The translations under genes and the position numbers were made by a program. A stretch of 64,000 nt of DNA, taken from Carbonactinospora thermoautotrophica (GTDB lineage Bacteria; Actinomycetota; Actinomycetes; Streptomycetales; Carbonactinosporaceae). Shown one piece after another: positions 40,953-49,914 of the stretch (within the stretch, counting starts at the first letter, position 1; every line of letters starts with the position of its first letter). Below the pieces are notes generated by a model that worked only from the letters and a program-made list of their open reading frames with translations, had not been told where the DNA came from and did not search any database. Location: NCBI RefSeq assembly GCF_001543895.1, contig NZ_JYIJ01000017.1:62001-126000 (forward strand). Direction: 5' to 3'.

Positions 40953-41915
40953 TCAGCCCGCCCAGGCGAGGATGGGCCGGTACCGCTCAGGGTTCCGCAG
41001 CTTCGCCAGCGCCTCCTTCTCCAGTTGCCGCACCCGCTCCCGGGTCAGCCCCAGCCGGTCTGCGATCTCCTGCAGCGTGTACGGCCGCCCGTTGTGCAGG
41101 CCGTACCGCAGAGTGATGATCATCGCCTCCCGGGGCGGCAGGGTGTCGATCAACGCCCGCAGCTCCTCGGCGAGCTCGCGGAACTCCACGACATCCGTGG
41201 CCTGCAACACCTCGGTGTCCTCGATCAGATCACCGACCACGGTGTCGCCCTCCTCCCCGACGGGGGTGTCGAGGCTGACCGCGTCCCGGGCCACCTGGCG
41301 CAACTCCATGACCTTCTCGACCGGCATCTTGGCGTCCGCGGCCACCTCCTCCACCGTCGGCTCGCGGCCCAGGCGCAGCTGGAGCTCACGCTCGACCCGG
41401 CCCAGCTTGAGCAGTTCCTCCACGACGTGCGTGGGCAGCCGAACCGTGCGGGCCTGCTGGGCCAGCCCACGTTCGATCGCCTGCCGGATCCACCACATCG
41501 CGTAGGTGGAGAACTTGTAGCCCTTGGTGTAGTCGAACTTCTCCACCGCCCGGATCAACCCCAGGTTCCCCTCCTGGATGACGTCCAGGAACGGCAGGCC
41601 ACGATGGACGTACCTGCGGGCCGCCGCCACCACGAGCCGAAGGTTGGCCCGGATCATGTGATCCTTGGCGAGTTCCCCGTCGCGGGCCACTATCTCCAGC
41701 TCCCGCCGCTGTTCCGCGGAGAGATGGCGCTCGCCGGCGTCGGCCTCGCGCAGCAGCTCAGCCGCGTACACGCCGGCCTCGATGCGCTTGGCCAGCTCGA
41801 TCTCCTCCTCCGCGCTGAGCAACGGGGTGGACCCGATCTGCGTCAGGTACTGGTGCACCAGGTCGGGCTCGTCATAGGGCTCGTGCGGCTCGGCGCGGTG
41901 CCGGGTCCTCGCCAT
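40953..41915 (-). CDS. Group 2 RNA polymerase sigma factor (SigB/HrdD-like)
   Basis: The 320-residue sigma-70 protein has region 1.2 ([28 protein letters not shown] without the long region 1.1), region 2 ([40 protein letters not shown]), region 3 ([16 protein letters not shown]) and region 4 ([20 protein letters not shown]). This short N-terminus marks a non-essential group 2 factor rather than the main vegetative one. GGAGGTGACC precedes the ATG. Its target genes are not evident. Confidence 0.93.
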   Translation of the reverse strand: MARTRHRAEPHEPYDEPDLVHQYLTQIGSTPLLSAEEEIELAKRIEAGVYAAELLREADAGERHLSAEQRRELEIVARDGELAKDHMIRANLRLVVAAARRYVHRGLPFLDVIQEGNLGLIRAVEKFDYTKGYKFSTYAMWWIRQAIERGLAQQARTVRLPTHVVEELLKLGRVERELQLRLGREPTVEEVAADAKMPVEKVMELRQVARDAVSLDTPVGEEGDTVVGDLIEDTEVLQATDVVEFRELAEELRALIDTLPPREAMIITLRYGLHNGRPYTLQEIADRLGLTRERVRQLEKEALAKLRNPERYRPILAWAG

Positions 41916-42302
41916 GCTTGGTCACCTCCCTTCGCTGACGCGGTCAAGCGTGCTCTCAGCGGCCGAAGCGCAAGACCCCACGTTGGTTCCGTTCCCTGCA
42001 CACCCCGACCACGCACCCGGGAAGCGGCCACGCCGGTTCACCGCGGCGTGCTCGGGGTCTTGGGGTCCTGCCGGGTCAGGAGCGAAGCCGCCCACCGCGG
42101 ACGCTGGAGCGGGTCGCGGCCGAGCCGCGCGGATTGCACCGCGCTTGCCGGAGATCGCCAGCTCGCCGGGCCTCACCCGTGCCCGGGCTGGGGACGCCGA
42201 GGGCGAAGGTGACGAGGCTCGTGTTCACGCGGTGCGGCAGGGCGTCCAGCAGCTGCCGAAGGCCCGCGGCCCGTCGGCGCGGAAACGCTGTCCACGCAGC
42301 AC
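41916..42302. other. Gap upstream of the sigma gene without a supported gene
   Basis: About 390 bp separate the sigma factor start from the hairpin after the zinc ribbon gene. Open frames exist on both strands but show no domain or ribosome site. It must contain the sigma gene promoter. Confidence 0.4.
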
Positions 42303-42348
42303 CGAGCCGGTCCCGGCCGGGGTAGGCATACCGGCCGGGACCGGCTCG
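42303..42348 (-). terminator. Perfect 18-bp hairpin terminator
   Basis: The arms CGAGCCGGTCCCGGCCGG (42303-42320) and its exact complement (42331-42348) are separated by 10 nt. The hairpin begins 10 nt after the stop of the zinc ribbon gene. There is no T tract, as is usual in this group. Confidence 0.75.
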
Positions 42349-42358
42349 AAGAAGAGCT

Positions 42359-42622
42359 TCAGGAGGAGAAGAACAACCTGCTGAGACCCCTGTAGTGGCC
42401 GTGGTGGCCGTAGTGGCCGTGGTGCGGCGCGCCCCACGCCGGGGGGACGGGACCGCTGTGTGGCGGCGGCGGCGCCTGCTGCGCCCACTGCGCCTCGAGC
42501 TGGGTCAGGGTTTCCAGCTCGCCGTAGTCAAGGAAGATCCCGCGACACGAGTCGCACTGCTCGATGTGGACCCCGCTGCGGTTGTAGGTCCGCATCACGC
42601 CGTGGCACTTCGGGCACTGCAT
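42359..42622 (-). CDS. zf-TFIIB domain protein
   Basis: The 87-residue protein has an N-terminal zinc ribbon, CPKCHG and CDSCRGIFLDYGELETL, typical of the zf-TFIIB family, followed by a Pro/His/Gly-rich tail containing HYGHHGHYRG. Members are widespread and without known function. A strong hairpin terminates the transcript directly afterwards. Confidence 0.88.
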   Translation of the reverse strand: MQCPKCHGVMRTYNRSGVHIEQCDSCRGIFLDYGELETLTQLEAQWAQQAPPPPHSGPVPPAWGAPHHGHYGHHGHYRGLSRLFFSS

Positions 42623-42665
42623 ATGTTCTGTCTCCTCACTCCCGCCGAGTCATGGTCACGATACG

Positions 42666-43685
42666 TCAGCACGCCGCGCTGGTACGGGTGATTCTGCGGC
42701 ATGCCTCGACGAGAGCCTCCTCGACGTCGTCGAGAGGACGGCCCTCGCGGGCGGCAGCAGCCACCCCCAACGCCGCCGCCTGGATGACCAGGGCCCTGGC
42801 CGGCACGTCCAGCACCGGCCAGGGGTCACCGTGCGGCGGCACGGCGCGGCCGCCCGAAGCACGATAGGCCGACAGGAACCGCTGCCACACCTCGGGCGGC
42901 AGCAACCCGGCGGCGTACCACCCGGCCGGCCGCGCGAGGTCCCAAGCCGGGTCGCCCACCCCCAGGTCGTCGACGTCGATCAGGCGCCAGCCGCCGGCGC
43001 CTCCCGGCCCGGCCGGCCAGCGGACGAGCTGCCCGAGGTGCCAGTCGCCGTGCACCAGGGCCCCGGCGGCGGGCGGCGCCGCGCCCCGCGCCCAGGGCGG
43101 CAGCCGGGCGAACGCCCGGCAGACCTCGGCCGCCGCGGGCGTACCGTCGGCGATCCGGAGCCGGGCCATCGCGCGCGCCACCCGGCCGGGCCCGCCCGTC
43201 GGGGGCAGCGCGCCCGGCCCGGCGACCGCGGACACCGGGACGGAGTGCAAGCGCGCGAGCAACCGCGCGGCTTCCTCCCACGGGGCGGCGTGTGGTTCCT
43301 CCGGGTTCACCGGCTCCCCGGCCGGCCAGACCGTGACCAGCCGGTCCCGCACCCGTACGAACAACGCGCAGCCGCCCCCCGCGTCACCGGGGCGCGGGCC
43401 GCGTGGAAACGGCACGGTCGTCGACGGGACCGCCAACGGGGGAAGCAGGATGTCGCCGAGCCGCGGGGCGACCGCGACACGCAGCCGTGCGGCCAGCGCC
43501 GCCGCGTCGGTGCCTGGCGGGTGCGCCTTGACCACTACGTCCCCGACCCGTACGACCAGCACGTCCGGACGGTCCGACAGGACCACCGGCCCGCCGTCAG
43601 CGCCCGCCACCAGCTTCCCGACCCCGGCCAGGACGGTCACCAGCCCGCCCTCGTCATCCTGCAAGCTCATCGACCCAGTGAACAT
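42666..43685 (-). CDS. Aminoglycoside phosphotransferase family protein
   Basis: From ATG 43685 (a GTG lies directly before it; an ATG at 43670 is another option) the protein has about 339 residues. The kinase-like fold is shown by ALVHGDWHLGQLVRWP, with the catalytic HGDWH, and by LIDVDDLGVGDPAWDLARP, the metal-binding DxD. The N-lobe DVLVVRVGDVVVKAHPPG holds the likely ATP Lys. The family phosphorylates small molecules such as aminoglycosides, homoserine or choline; the substrate is unknown. Confidence 0.82.
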   Translation of the reverse strand: MFTGSMSLQDDEGGLVTVLAGVGKLVAGADGGPVVLSDRPDVLVVRVGDVVVKAHPPGTDAAALAARLRVAVAPRLGDILLPPLAVPSTTVPFPRGPRPGDAGGGCALFVRVRDRLVTVWPAGEPVNPEEPHAAPWEEAARLLARLHSVPVSAVAGPGALPPTGGPGRVARAMARLRIADGTPAAAEVCRAFARLPPWARGAAPPAAGALVHGDWHLGQLVRWPAGPGGAGGWRLIDVDDLGVGDPAWDLARPAGWYAAGLLPPEVWQRFLSAYRASGGRAVPPHGDPWPVLDVPARALVIQAAALGVAAAAREGRPLDDVEEALVEACRRITRTSAAC

Positions 43686-43903
43686 CACCCGACCGGGAAG
43701 CCGCGAACGCGGCGGTACCCGGGCCCACCGCGCGCGTCGGTGACGCAGCGGCGGTTCGCCCGGTCACCCGCCCCGCGCCGCCTGTCACGGGTTCCCGCTG
43801 GGCGCGCCGGTGTGAGCGATCTTTTACCGGGGCGTCACCAGCCGTTACGAGGCGGTGACGACCGGGCCACGGCCGTGCAACACCGGGCGGGGAAGCTGCT
43901 CGC

Positions 43904-45319
43904 ATGACCGCACTTTTTCGAAATCCTTTTCGGACCAGAGTTCCCTACCGCAAGTCCGACATCCCGTGGACTGCCCGACGCTCCTCGCCGTGGCTACGGG
44001 AGATCATCGAGGTGGCCGTGCTGTTCCTCGCCGCCGGAACCACACACCTGTTCGCGAGCTTTCTGGGACACCATACCTACGGCCCGGTCGTGTTGATCGG
44101 GCTGGGGGCGGCAGTGATCGCGGGCTCGGTTGTCCGCGCCTGGTGGGTGGGCCGACACGGTCACGCGGCGCACCACGCCCCCCACCTGGAGGCGCGCCGG
44201 GGCGCGGGCAGCGCGCGGCAGGTCGAGGTACGCCCAGCCCAGCCGCCGGCCACGGAATCCCGCGAGGAGGACGAACAGGTTCTGTGGCGCATCCGTACCA
44301 CGGTCCAGGACACGCCCGGCAGCCTGGCGGCGTTGTGCTCCAGCCTGGCTGACCGCGCCGTCAACATCCTGGCCCTGCAGGTGCACCCGCTCGCCGACGC
44401 CGTCGTGGACGAGTTCCTCGTCGGCGCGCCGCCGCGGGTCACCGCCGGGGAGCTGGCCGCCGCGATCGGCTCCGCCGGCGGGACCGGCACGTGGATCAGC
44501 CGGGCCGACGCGCACGACCTCGTCGACATCCCCACGCGGATGCTCACCTTGGCCGTTCGGGCCGCCGAGGCCAGCGAACTCCCCGCCGTCCTGCGTGGCC
44601 TGCTCGGCGAATGCGAGATCCGCTGGATGCCCGCACCGGCCGACCTGCCGCAGGAAGGCGAGCCGGACGGCACGACGATGCGCCTGCCTGACGCGGAGGG
44701 CGGGGTGCTCGTCGTCTCCCGCCCCGGCCTGCCGTTCACGCCCGCGGAGTTCGCCCGCGCCCACGCGCTGGCCGAAGTGGCCATCCGCCTGGGGCCGCGC
44801 GAACCGCGATGGACGCTCATGCTGCCGAATGGCGCGGAGGTGACCATCCGCCGCGCCGGTCGGCAGGACCTGGCCGCCGTCACCGCCATGCACCGGCGGT
44901 GCTCCCCGGAGACCCTGTACCGCCGGTACCTCGCCCACAAGCGGGAGGTGTCCCAGCTCGACTCCCTGCTCAGCGCGCGCTTCGGGTACACACTGGTCGC
45001 CAACACGCCGGACGGCGACGTCGTCGCCATGGCGAACCTGATGTGGGACGGCAGCACCGCCGAGCTCGGCGTGCTCGTGGAAGACGCCTGGCAGCGCCAG
45101 GGCCTGGGCACCGCGCTGGTCCGGCGCCTCATCGCGTTCGCCGCGGACGCCGACATCGACACCGTGTACGCCATCGCCCAGCCGGGCAACACTGCCACGA
45201 TCCGCATGATGCAGCGGCTGGGTATGCCCCTGGACCGCAGGATCGACAACGGCACGCTCATCATCACCGTCCACGTGGCCCACGCCGCCGCGTCCTCGGC
45301 TGTTCCGCGCCAGCCCTGA
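43904..45319 (+). CDS. Membrane-anchored ACT-GNAT fusion protein
   Basis: The 471-residue protein joins three parts. Residues 33-80 hold two membrane segments (EVAVLFLAAGTTHLFASFLG, VVLIGLGAAVIAGSVVRAWW). Residues 125-195 look like an ACT domain: IRTTVQDTPGSLAALCSSLADRAVNILALQ. Residues 305-465 form a GNAT acetyltransferase domain, TIRRAGRQDLAAVTAMHRRC, and VLVEDAWQRQGLGTALVRRL, with the acetyl-CoA-binding Q/R-x-x-G-x-G/A. An amino acid ligand at the ACT domain may control acetylation at the membrane (inference). A hairpin terminator follows the stop at 45317-45319. Confidence 0.85.
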   Translation: MTALFRNPFRTRVPYRKSDIPWTARRSSPWLREIIEVAVLFLAAGTTHLFASFLGHHTYGPVVLIGLGAAVIAGSVVRAWWVGRHGHAAHHAPHLEARRGAGSARQVEVRPAQPPATESREEDEQVLWRIRTTVQDTPGSLAALCSSLADRAVNILALQVHPLADAVVDEFLVGAPPRVTAGELAAAIGSAGGTGTWISRADAHDLVDIPTRMLTLAVRAAEASELPAVLRGLLGECEIRWMPAPADLPQEGEPDGTTMRLPDAEGGVLVVSRPGLPFTPAEFARAHALAEVAIRLGPREPRWTLMLPNGAEVTIRRAGRQDLAAVTAMHRRCSPETLYRRYLAHKREVSQLDSLLSARFGYTLVANTPDGDVVAMANLMWDGSTAELGVLVEDAWQRQGLGTALVRRLIAFAADADIDTVYAIAQPGNTATIRMMQRLGMPLDRRIDNGTLIITVHVAHAAASSAVPRQP

Positions 45320-45324
45320 CCGGG

Positions 45325-45360
45325 GAGGCCCCGCCCGGACGCCGTGCCGGGCGGGGCCTC
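45325..45360 (+). terminator. Perfect 14-bp hairpin terminator
   Basis: GAGGCCCCGCCCGG (45325-45338) pairs with its exact complement at 45347-45360 over an 8-nt loop. It starts 5 nt after the ACT-GNAT stop codon. Confidence 0.78.
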
Positions 45361-45478
45361 TGGCCGCTCCCCAGGGCCACCAGCGCGCCGGGAGCCTGCT
45401 GGCATGGCTCGGCCGCGGACGACCGCCGCCCGAGCCAACGTGCCCAGGCGGCGGTGGCGGGCCACGCGCCGGGGTGCG

Positions 45479-46339
45479 CTACCGCTTGCCCCGGTATTCC
45501 GCCACCGTGACCGACGCGGTCACCTCGAAGGGTTCCGGAAGCTCCGCGAGGCGCGCCCACGTCGCCTGCGGGTCCGTGTGCCACGCGCTCGGCCCCATCG
45601 CGACGAGCGCCCGCACGTCCCCATGGGTCAACCGCATCCCGTACTCGAGCCGGTGCCGGTCGACCAGGTCGAAGTACGGGCTGAGCTTCTCCGCGACCCG
45701 CTCCTCCTTGCGCTCGTCCACGTTCAGCAGGCCGAGCCGCGGGACCAGTTCGGCGAGGTGGCGGGCGGTCGGCGTCACCACGACGAGCCGGCCCTGATCA
45801 CGCAGCACACGACGCAGCTCAGCGCCGTTCCTGGGCGCGAAGACGTTCAGCACCAGGTACGCGCAGCCGGACCGCACGGGCAGGCCCGTCCACGCGTCGC
45901 ACGCCACCGCGCCGATCCGGGGATGCGCGCGGGCCGCCCGCCGCAGCGCGTACTTCGAGATGTCCAGGGCCACTCCCGCCGGGGCCCGCCCGTCCCGCGC
46001 CGGCAGGCGGGCCAGCACCTCGGCCAGGTGGTAGCCGGTTCCGGCTCCCACGTCGACCACGCAGCCGTCGTCCGCGATCTCCCCGGCGGACGCGTGCTGC
46101 GCGACGCACCGGGCCAGCGGCGCGTAGTGGCCCTTGGCGAGAAAGGCTTCCCGGGCCGCGACCATGGCCGCCGTGTCACCCGACCCGGCTGGCCGGGAAC
46201 CGCCCGGCAGCAGGTTCACGTACCCCTGCCGGGCGACGTCGAACGTGTGGCCGGCCCGGCACCGCAGCGTGCGCTCGGCCAGGGCCAGACCCGCTGCGCA
46301 GTACGGGCAGATCAGGAACCGTACGACGTCTTCGAGCAT
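45479..46339 (-). CDS. RlmA-like 23S rRNA guanine N1-methyltransferase
   Basis: From ATG 46339 the protein is 286 residues. The N-terminal zinc ribbon CPYC ... CRAGHTFDVARQGYVNLLPGG is diagnostic of RlmA(I)/RlmA(II)/TlrB methyltransferases. The Rossmann part has VVDVGAGTGYHLAEVLARL, GVALDISKYALRRAARAHP and LNVFAPRNGAELRRVL. RlmA modifies G745 and TlrB/RlmA(II) modifies G748 in 23S rRNA; the latter gives tylosin resistance. Which branch applies cannot be decided here. The frame extends upstream to 46744 but only as a shadow. Confidence 0.87.
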   Translation of the reverse strand: MLEDVVRFLICPYCAAGLALAERTLRCRAGHTFDVARQGYVNLLPGGSRPAGSGDTAAMVAAREAFLAKGHYAPLARCVAQHASAGEIADDGCVVDVGAGTGYHLAEVLARLPARDGRAPAGVALDISKYALRRAARAHPRIGAVACDAWTGLPVRSGCAYLVLNVFAPRNGAELRRVLRDQGRLVVVTPTARHLAELVPRLGLLNVDERKEERVAEKLSPYFDLVDRHRLEYGMRLTHGDVRALVAMGPSAWHTDPQATWARLAELPEPFEVTASVTVAEYRGKR

Positions 46340-46602
46340 GTCGTTCCTCGCCGGGCCGCTCGACCAGGCCCCACGGTACCTGTGGCGTCGGTCCTGGCCG
46401 CCCGCGTTCCCGGCGAAGGCCCTGCCGGTCGCCGACGGCGGGGTGGCCCGCGGGAACAGGATGACGCGGCATGAGCCGGGCCGGTCCGGGGCGAGGATCG
46501 ACTGTCGCCGGCCGAGCGCGGGGCATGCGGGCTCGCCGCTGACGGTTCTCCGGACTATATCCCTGTGGATCAGCACACCTGCTGGACAGGAGAAGTACGG
46601 CG

Positions 46603-48450
46603 ATGCCACCCACCCTGGGTTTCCTGGTGAGCCAGCCCCGGCTCGCGCTACGGTTCGCCGACGAGGAGAACCAGAGGGAACACGCCGCCCGCCCGGTCGA
46701 GCGGGCGTGGTACACCGAGGACGAGTGCACGATCCCTCCGGCACGGCCGGGCATCCTGGTGATCACCACGTCCCAGCGCGGATGGGCCGGCGATCCCGAC
46801 GCGGCGGACGCGTACCTGCGGCGCATGGCCGCGCTCCAGGTGGCGGGGGTGGCGCTCGCGGTCGGGGCGCGGGCCCCGTACCAGGAGGTGCCGCGCCCCC
46901 TGGTCGAGGCGGCCAAACGGCACGGCGTGCCGCTGTTACGCCTGGAGTACGACGCCCCGTGGGTGCTGATCGACGACGTCCTGCGCGAGGCGCGCGCGCA
47001 GGAGCAACGCGCCGAGCTGCAGGAGCAGCTCGACCACCTGGTGCAGATGCGGCGGCTGGTGACCAGGCGGGACGGCGCTGGCCGGCTCATCGCCTGGCTG
47101 GCGCGCGTGCTGGACGCGTCCGTCGTGCTGGCCGACCCGGTCGGGTCGCCGCTGTACGCCTCCTCGGCCGAGGCCAGGCAGCGGGTCGGCGCGCTGGCCG
47201 AGGAGATCGAACGGTTGTCCGCGAAGGGCGGGGTGCGCGCGGCCGCCTCGCTCGACCTCGGCGGGTGCGCGGCGCTCCTGCACCCGGTGGGTGAGGAGGT
47301 CGTGCGGGCGGTCCTGGTCATCGTCCGCGAGGCCGGCTTCAGCGACCGGCGTACGGACCTGGTGCGCGAGGCGGTGGACCTGCTCTCGCTGCGGCTGGAG
47401 CTGGAGCACGCGGGCCGGTTGCAGGACGTCGACGGCAGGCTCCGCGAGGTGGTGCTGCAGCTGCTGATGAACGGCGCCGTCGGCCCCGCCCAGCGGGTGG
47501 CCAAGAACCTGCCTCCCGGCCTGCCGGAGGGGGCGATCCGGGTGTACGTGGTGCAGTGCCCGCCCGGCGGGCGGGAGCGGGCCGCCACCCTCTGCGAGCG
47601 AGTGATACTGCGTGCCCGGGAGCACGCCTGGCTGGTCCGGTGCCCCGCGTACCCGAACCACCTGATCGTGTTCACCGCCGCCGGCGGCACCCTTGACGCG
47701 ACCCTGCCGGAGGCGATCACGCACGTGCCCGGCTGCTACGTGGGCGGCAGCGACGTGACGGAGCTGAACCGGACCGCCGACGCGTACCGGCAGGCGTTCG
47801 ACGCGTTGCAGACCGCCCGGCGGGTACCCGAGCGGTGGGCGCTGAACCAGAACCCGGTACGCCTGGCGGCCCTGCTGGAGGCCGGTCCCGCGCGCGCCTG
47901 GGCGGCGGCGGTGCTGCAGCCCCTGCTCGCGCGCGCCGACCACAGCCACCTGGTGGAGACCCTGCGGCTGTGGCTCGACTTCCGCAGCCGGGCGGCCCGC
48001 ATCCTGGGGGTCCACCACGGCACGGTCAGGGACCGTGTCCAACGGGTGGAGCGGATCCTCGGGCGCGACCTGCAGACCACCGCCGCGCGTGCCGAGCTGT
48101 GGCTCGCCCTGCAGGTGCTGGCGCACTCGCCCGCGGTCCTGGCGACGCCCGGGGAGCCGGCCGGCCGAACCCGCCCGCCGTCCCTGGAAGCGCTGCTGGG
48201 CAACGAGATCACGCGCCGCTGGGCGGCCAGGCTGTTGGAACCGCTGCTGGGGGACCGGAGCAAGCTCGAGACGCTGCGCGTCTGGCTGGACCACAACGGC
48301 CAGGACCGGCGCGCCGCGGAGACGCTCGGCGTGCACTCCAACACCGTGCGCTGGCGCCTGCGCCGCGTCGAAGAGGCGCTGGACCGGGCGTTGGAGGGGC
48401 CCAGCCGGTACGAGGTGTACTTCGCCCTGCGGATCCACGGGGTCCGCTGA
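46603..48450 (+). CDS. PucR-like regulator with two C-terminal HTH domains
   Basis: The 615-residue protein begins with a purine catabolism regulator-like N-terminal domain (PPARPGILVITTSQRGWAG, AGVALAVGARAPYQEVPRPLVEAA). A central GGDEF-like or CdaR-type region follows. The C-terminal PucR HTH occurs twice: HLVETLRLWLDFRSRAARIL with GVHHGTVRDRVQRVERILGR at 448-490, and KLETLRVWLDHNGQDRRAAE with TLGVHSNTVRWRLRRVEEAL at 553-595. One HTH is usual. The ligand is unknown. Confidence 0.85.
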   Translation: MPPTLGFLVSQPRLALRFADEENQREHAARPVERAWYTEDECTIPPARPGILVITTSQRGWAGDPDAADAYLRRMAALQVAGVALAVGARAPYQEVPRPLVEAAKRHGVPLLRLEYDAPWVLIDDVLREARAQEQRAELQEQLDHLVQMRRLVTRRDGAGRLIAWLARVLDASVVLADPVGSPLYASSAEARQRVGALAEEIERLSAKGGVRAAASLDLGGCAALLHPVGEEVVRAVLVIVREAGFSDRRTDLVREAVDLLSLRLELEHAGRLQDVDGRLREVVLQLLMNGAVGPAQRVAKNLPPGLPEGAIRVYVVQCPPGGRERAATLCERVILRAREHAWLVRCPAYPNHLIVFTAAGGTLDATLPEAITHVPGCYVGGSDVTELNRTADAYRQAFDALQTARRVPERWALNQNPVRLAALLEAGPARAWAAAVLQPLLARADHSHLVETLRLWLDFRSRAARILGVHHGTVRDRVQRVERILGRDLQTTAARAELWLALQVLAHSPAVLATPGEPAGRTRPPSLEALLGNEITRRWAARLLEPLLGDRSKLETLRVWLDHNGQDRRAAETLGVHSNTVRWRLRRVEEALDRALEGPSRYEVYFALRIHGVR

Positions 48451-48879
48451 CTCGCTCAAGGGGAGAAACCGCGAACTTCACAACGAATTCCGGGTGAGGC
48501 CTCGAAATACACAATCCCCCGTTTGGCGGTACCTCCCCTAGCGTTTGGAGTGGCCAGGCAACCTGCCGTGATCAGCCCGCGCAGGCGCCCCAGCTCGGGG
48601 AAGTGCGGAAACGGGGCGCCGCGCGGGTGCGCGTGGAGGGCACGGCAGGTCGCCGGAGGTGGGCGGGCCGTGGGGCGGGGGCCCGGCGTTGTGTGGCTTC
48701 CGGGGGTGAGTGACACAACGCCGGCCCCACGGCTCGCGGGATGGTGACCTGTTCGGCCAGCGCGCTTCCCCCTCCGTGGAACGTCGGGTGCGAGACGCAA
48801 CCTTCACCGGGTTTCGAGAGTCACCGATACAGCGGCGTGCCTCCCGCGCCGTGGCGTTTCCTGACGCGAGGGGGACCCT
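48451..48879. other. Gap with promoter region of the L,D-transpeptidase gene
   Basis: About 430 bp separate the PucR-like gene and the L,D-transpeptidase gene. Frames seen here on the minus strand have no domain or ribosome site. It holds the inverted repeat at 48678-48728. Confidence 0.4.
48678..48728. repeat. Long inverted repeat, 16 pairs with one bulge
   Basis: GGGGCCCGGCGTTGTGT (48678-48694) is matched by ACACAACGCCGGCCCC (48713-48728) over an 18-nt loop; one extra C bulges on the left. It lies 150 nt before the L,D-transpeptidase start. It is either a terminator of the PucR-like gene or an operator. Confidence 0.6.
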
Positions 48880-49704
48880 GTGCCATCCACGACACGCGCG
48901 TTGCTCGCCCTGGCGACGGCGGCGGTCATGGGGGTGGGTCTGACCGGCTGCGACGGTTCCGCAGCGGCCAACCCGACCACTGCGGCCACGCCCACGGCGA
49001 CCCATACGCCCACGTTCAGTCCCGCGGTGACGCCCACGCTCACCCCGACCTCTGCTCGGACCCCGACCCCCGCGCCGCTCGTGCTGGCACGCGGCGACCG
49101 GGGCGTGAAGGTACGCGAGCTCCAGGCCCGGCTGCGCCGCGCCAAGGTGTACGCCCTGCGAGTGAGCGGTGTCTACGGCGCCGCGACCGAGCGGGCGGTC
49201 GCGGCGTTCCAGCGCGCGCACGACCTGCCGGCCACAGGTTCGGTGGACGTCCGGACCTGGGCGCTGCTGCGCCGGCTCACGCCCCAGCCGACCCGGGCGG
49301 AGCTGTACCCGCCGGCCGCCACGGGCTCGGCGCGGCTCGACCCGCGTTGCCGCACCGGACGGGTGATCTGCATCAGCAAGAGCGCCAGGCGGCTGTACTG
49401 GGTCGTCGACGGCGAGATCCGCATGTCCATGTCGGTGCGGTTCGGCTCGGCTTACCAGCCCACCCGCAACGGCGAGTTCCGGGTGTACCGCAAGAGCCGC
49501 GACCACGTGTCGAGCCTGTACCACACGCCGATGCCGTACGCGATGTTCTTCAGTGGCGGCCAGGCGATCCACTACTCGGCGGGCTTCGCCCGGCAGGGGT
49601 ACGCCGGCACGTCCCACGGGTGCGTCAACACCCGCGACCGGGGCAAGACCGCGGCGCTGTTCGACACCGTGCGCATCGGCGACAAGGTGGTCATCTACCG
49701 CTGA
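48880..49704 (+). CDS. L,D-transpeptidase lipoprotein with peptidoglycan-binding domain
   Basis: GTG 48880 with GGGGGA upstream begins a 274-residue lipoprotein: lipobox GVGLTGC, then a Thr/Pro-rich linker of about 45 residues, a PG_binding_1 domain (LARGDRGVKVRELQARLRRA, FQRAHDLPATGSVDVRTW) and a YkuD catalytic domain. The active site is seen as HYSAGFARQGYAGTSHGCVN, with the catalytic Cys in SHGCVN at about residue 249. The enzyme makes 3-3 cross-links in peptidoglycan or attaches proteins to it. A shared hairpin terminator follows, convergent with the M23 peptidase gene. Confidence 0.93.
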   Translation: MPSTTRALLALATAAVMGVGLTGCDGSAAANPTTAATPTATHTPTFSPAVTPTLTPTSARTPTPAPLVLARGDRGVKVRELQARLRRAKVYALRVSGVYGAATERAVAAFQRAHDLPATGSVDVRTWALLRRLTPQPTRAELYPPAATGSARLDPRCRTGRVICISKSARRLYWVVDGEIRMSMSVRFGSAYQPTRNGEFRVYRKSRDHVSSLYHTPMPYAMFFSGGQAIHYSAGFARQGYAGTSHGCVNTRDRGKTAALFDTVRIGDKVVIYR

Positions 49705-49861
49705 CCGGAGTGCCGGCCGGCCGCCGTCTGGCCCCAGCCGGGAAAGGCCGTGCCGGTCGTCGGGTTCCCACCGCAGGCCCGTCCGGCGCGACCGCCTGCT
49801 GGCGCTGGACGGCCCGGCCGAGCTTTCGGGGAGGAGTCCGCGGCGGGCGCGAGTCACAAAA

Positions 49862-49899
49862 CACCGGAGCGGCGACCCCCTGGCGTCGCCGCTCCGGTG
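49862..49899. terminator. Perfect 15-bp bidirectional hairpin terminator
   Basis: CACCGGAGCGGCGAC (49862-49876) pairs exactly with GTCGCCGCTCCGGTG (49885-49899) over an 8-nt loop. It stands between the convergent L,D-transpeptidase and M23 peptidase genes and can end both transcripts. Confidence 0.82.
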
Positions 49900-49914
49900 C
49901 CGAGTGGGCTGAGA

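Noticed and set aside
48456-48800. 114-codon minus-strand frame in the gap before the L,D-transpeptidase
   Set aside because: Pro/Arg/Gly-rich with no domain, overlaps the long inverted repeat.
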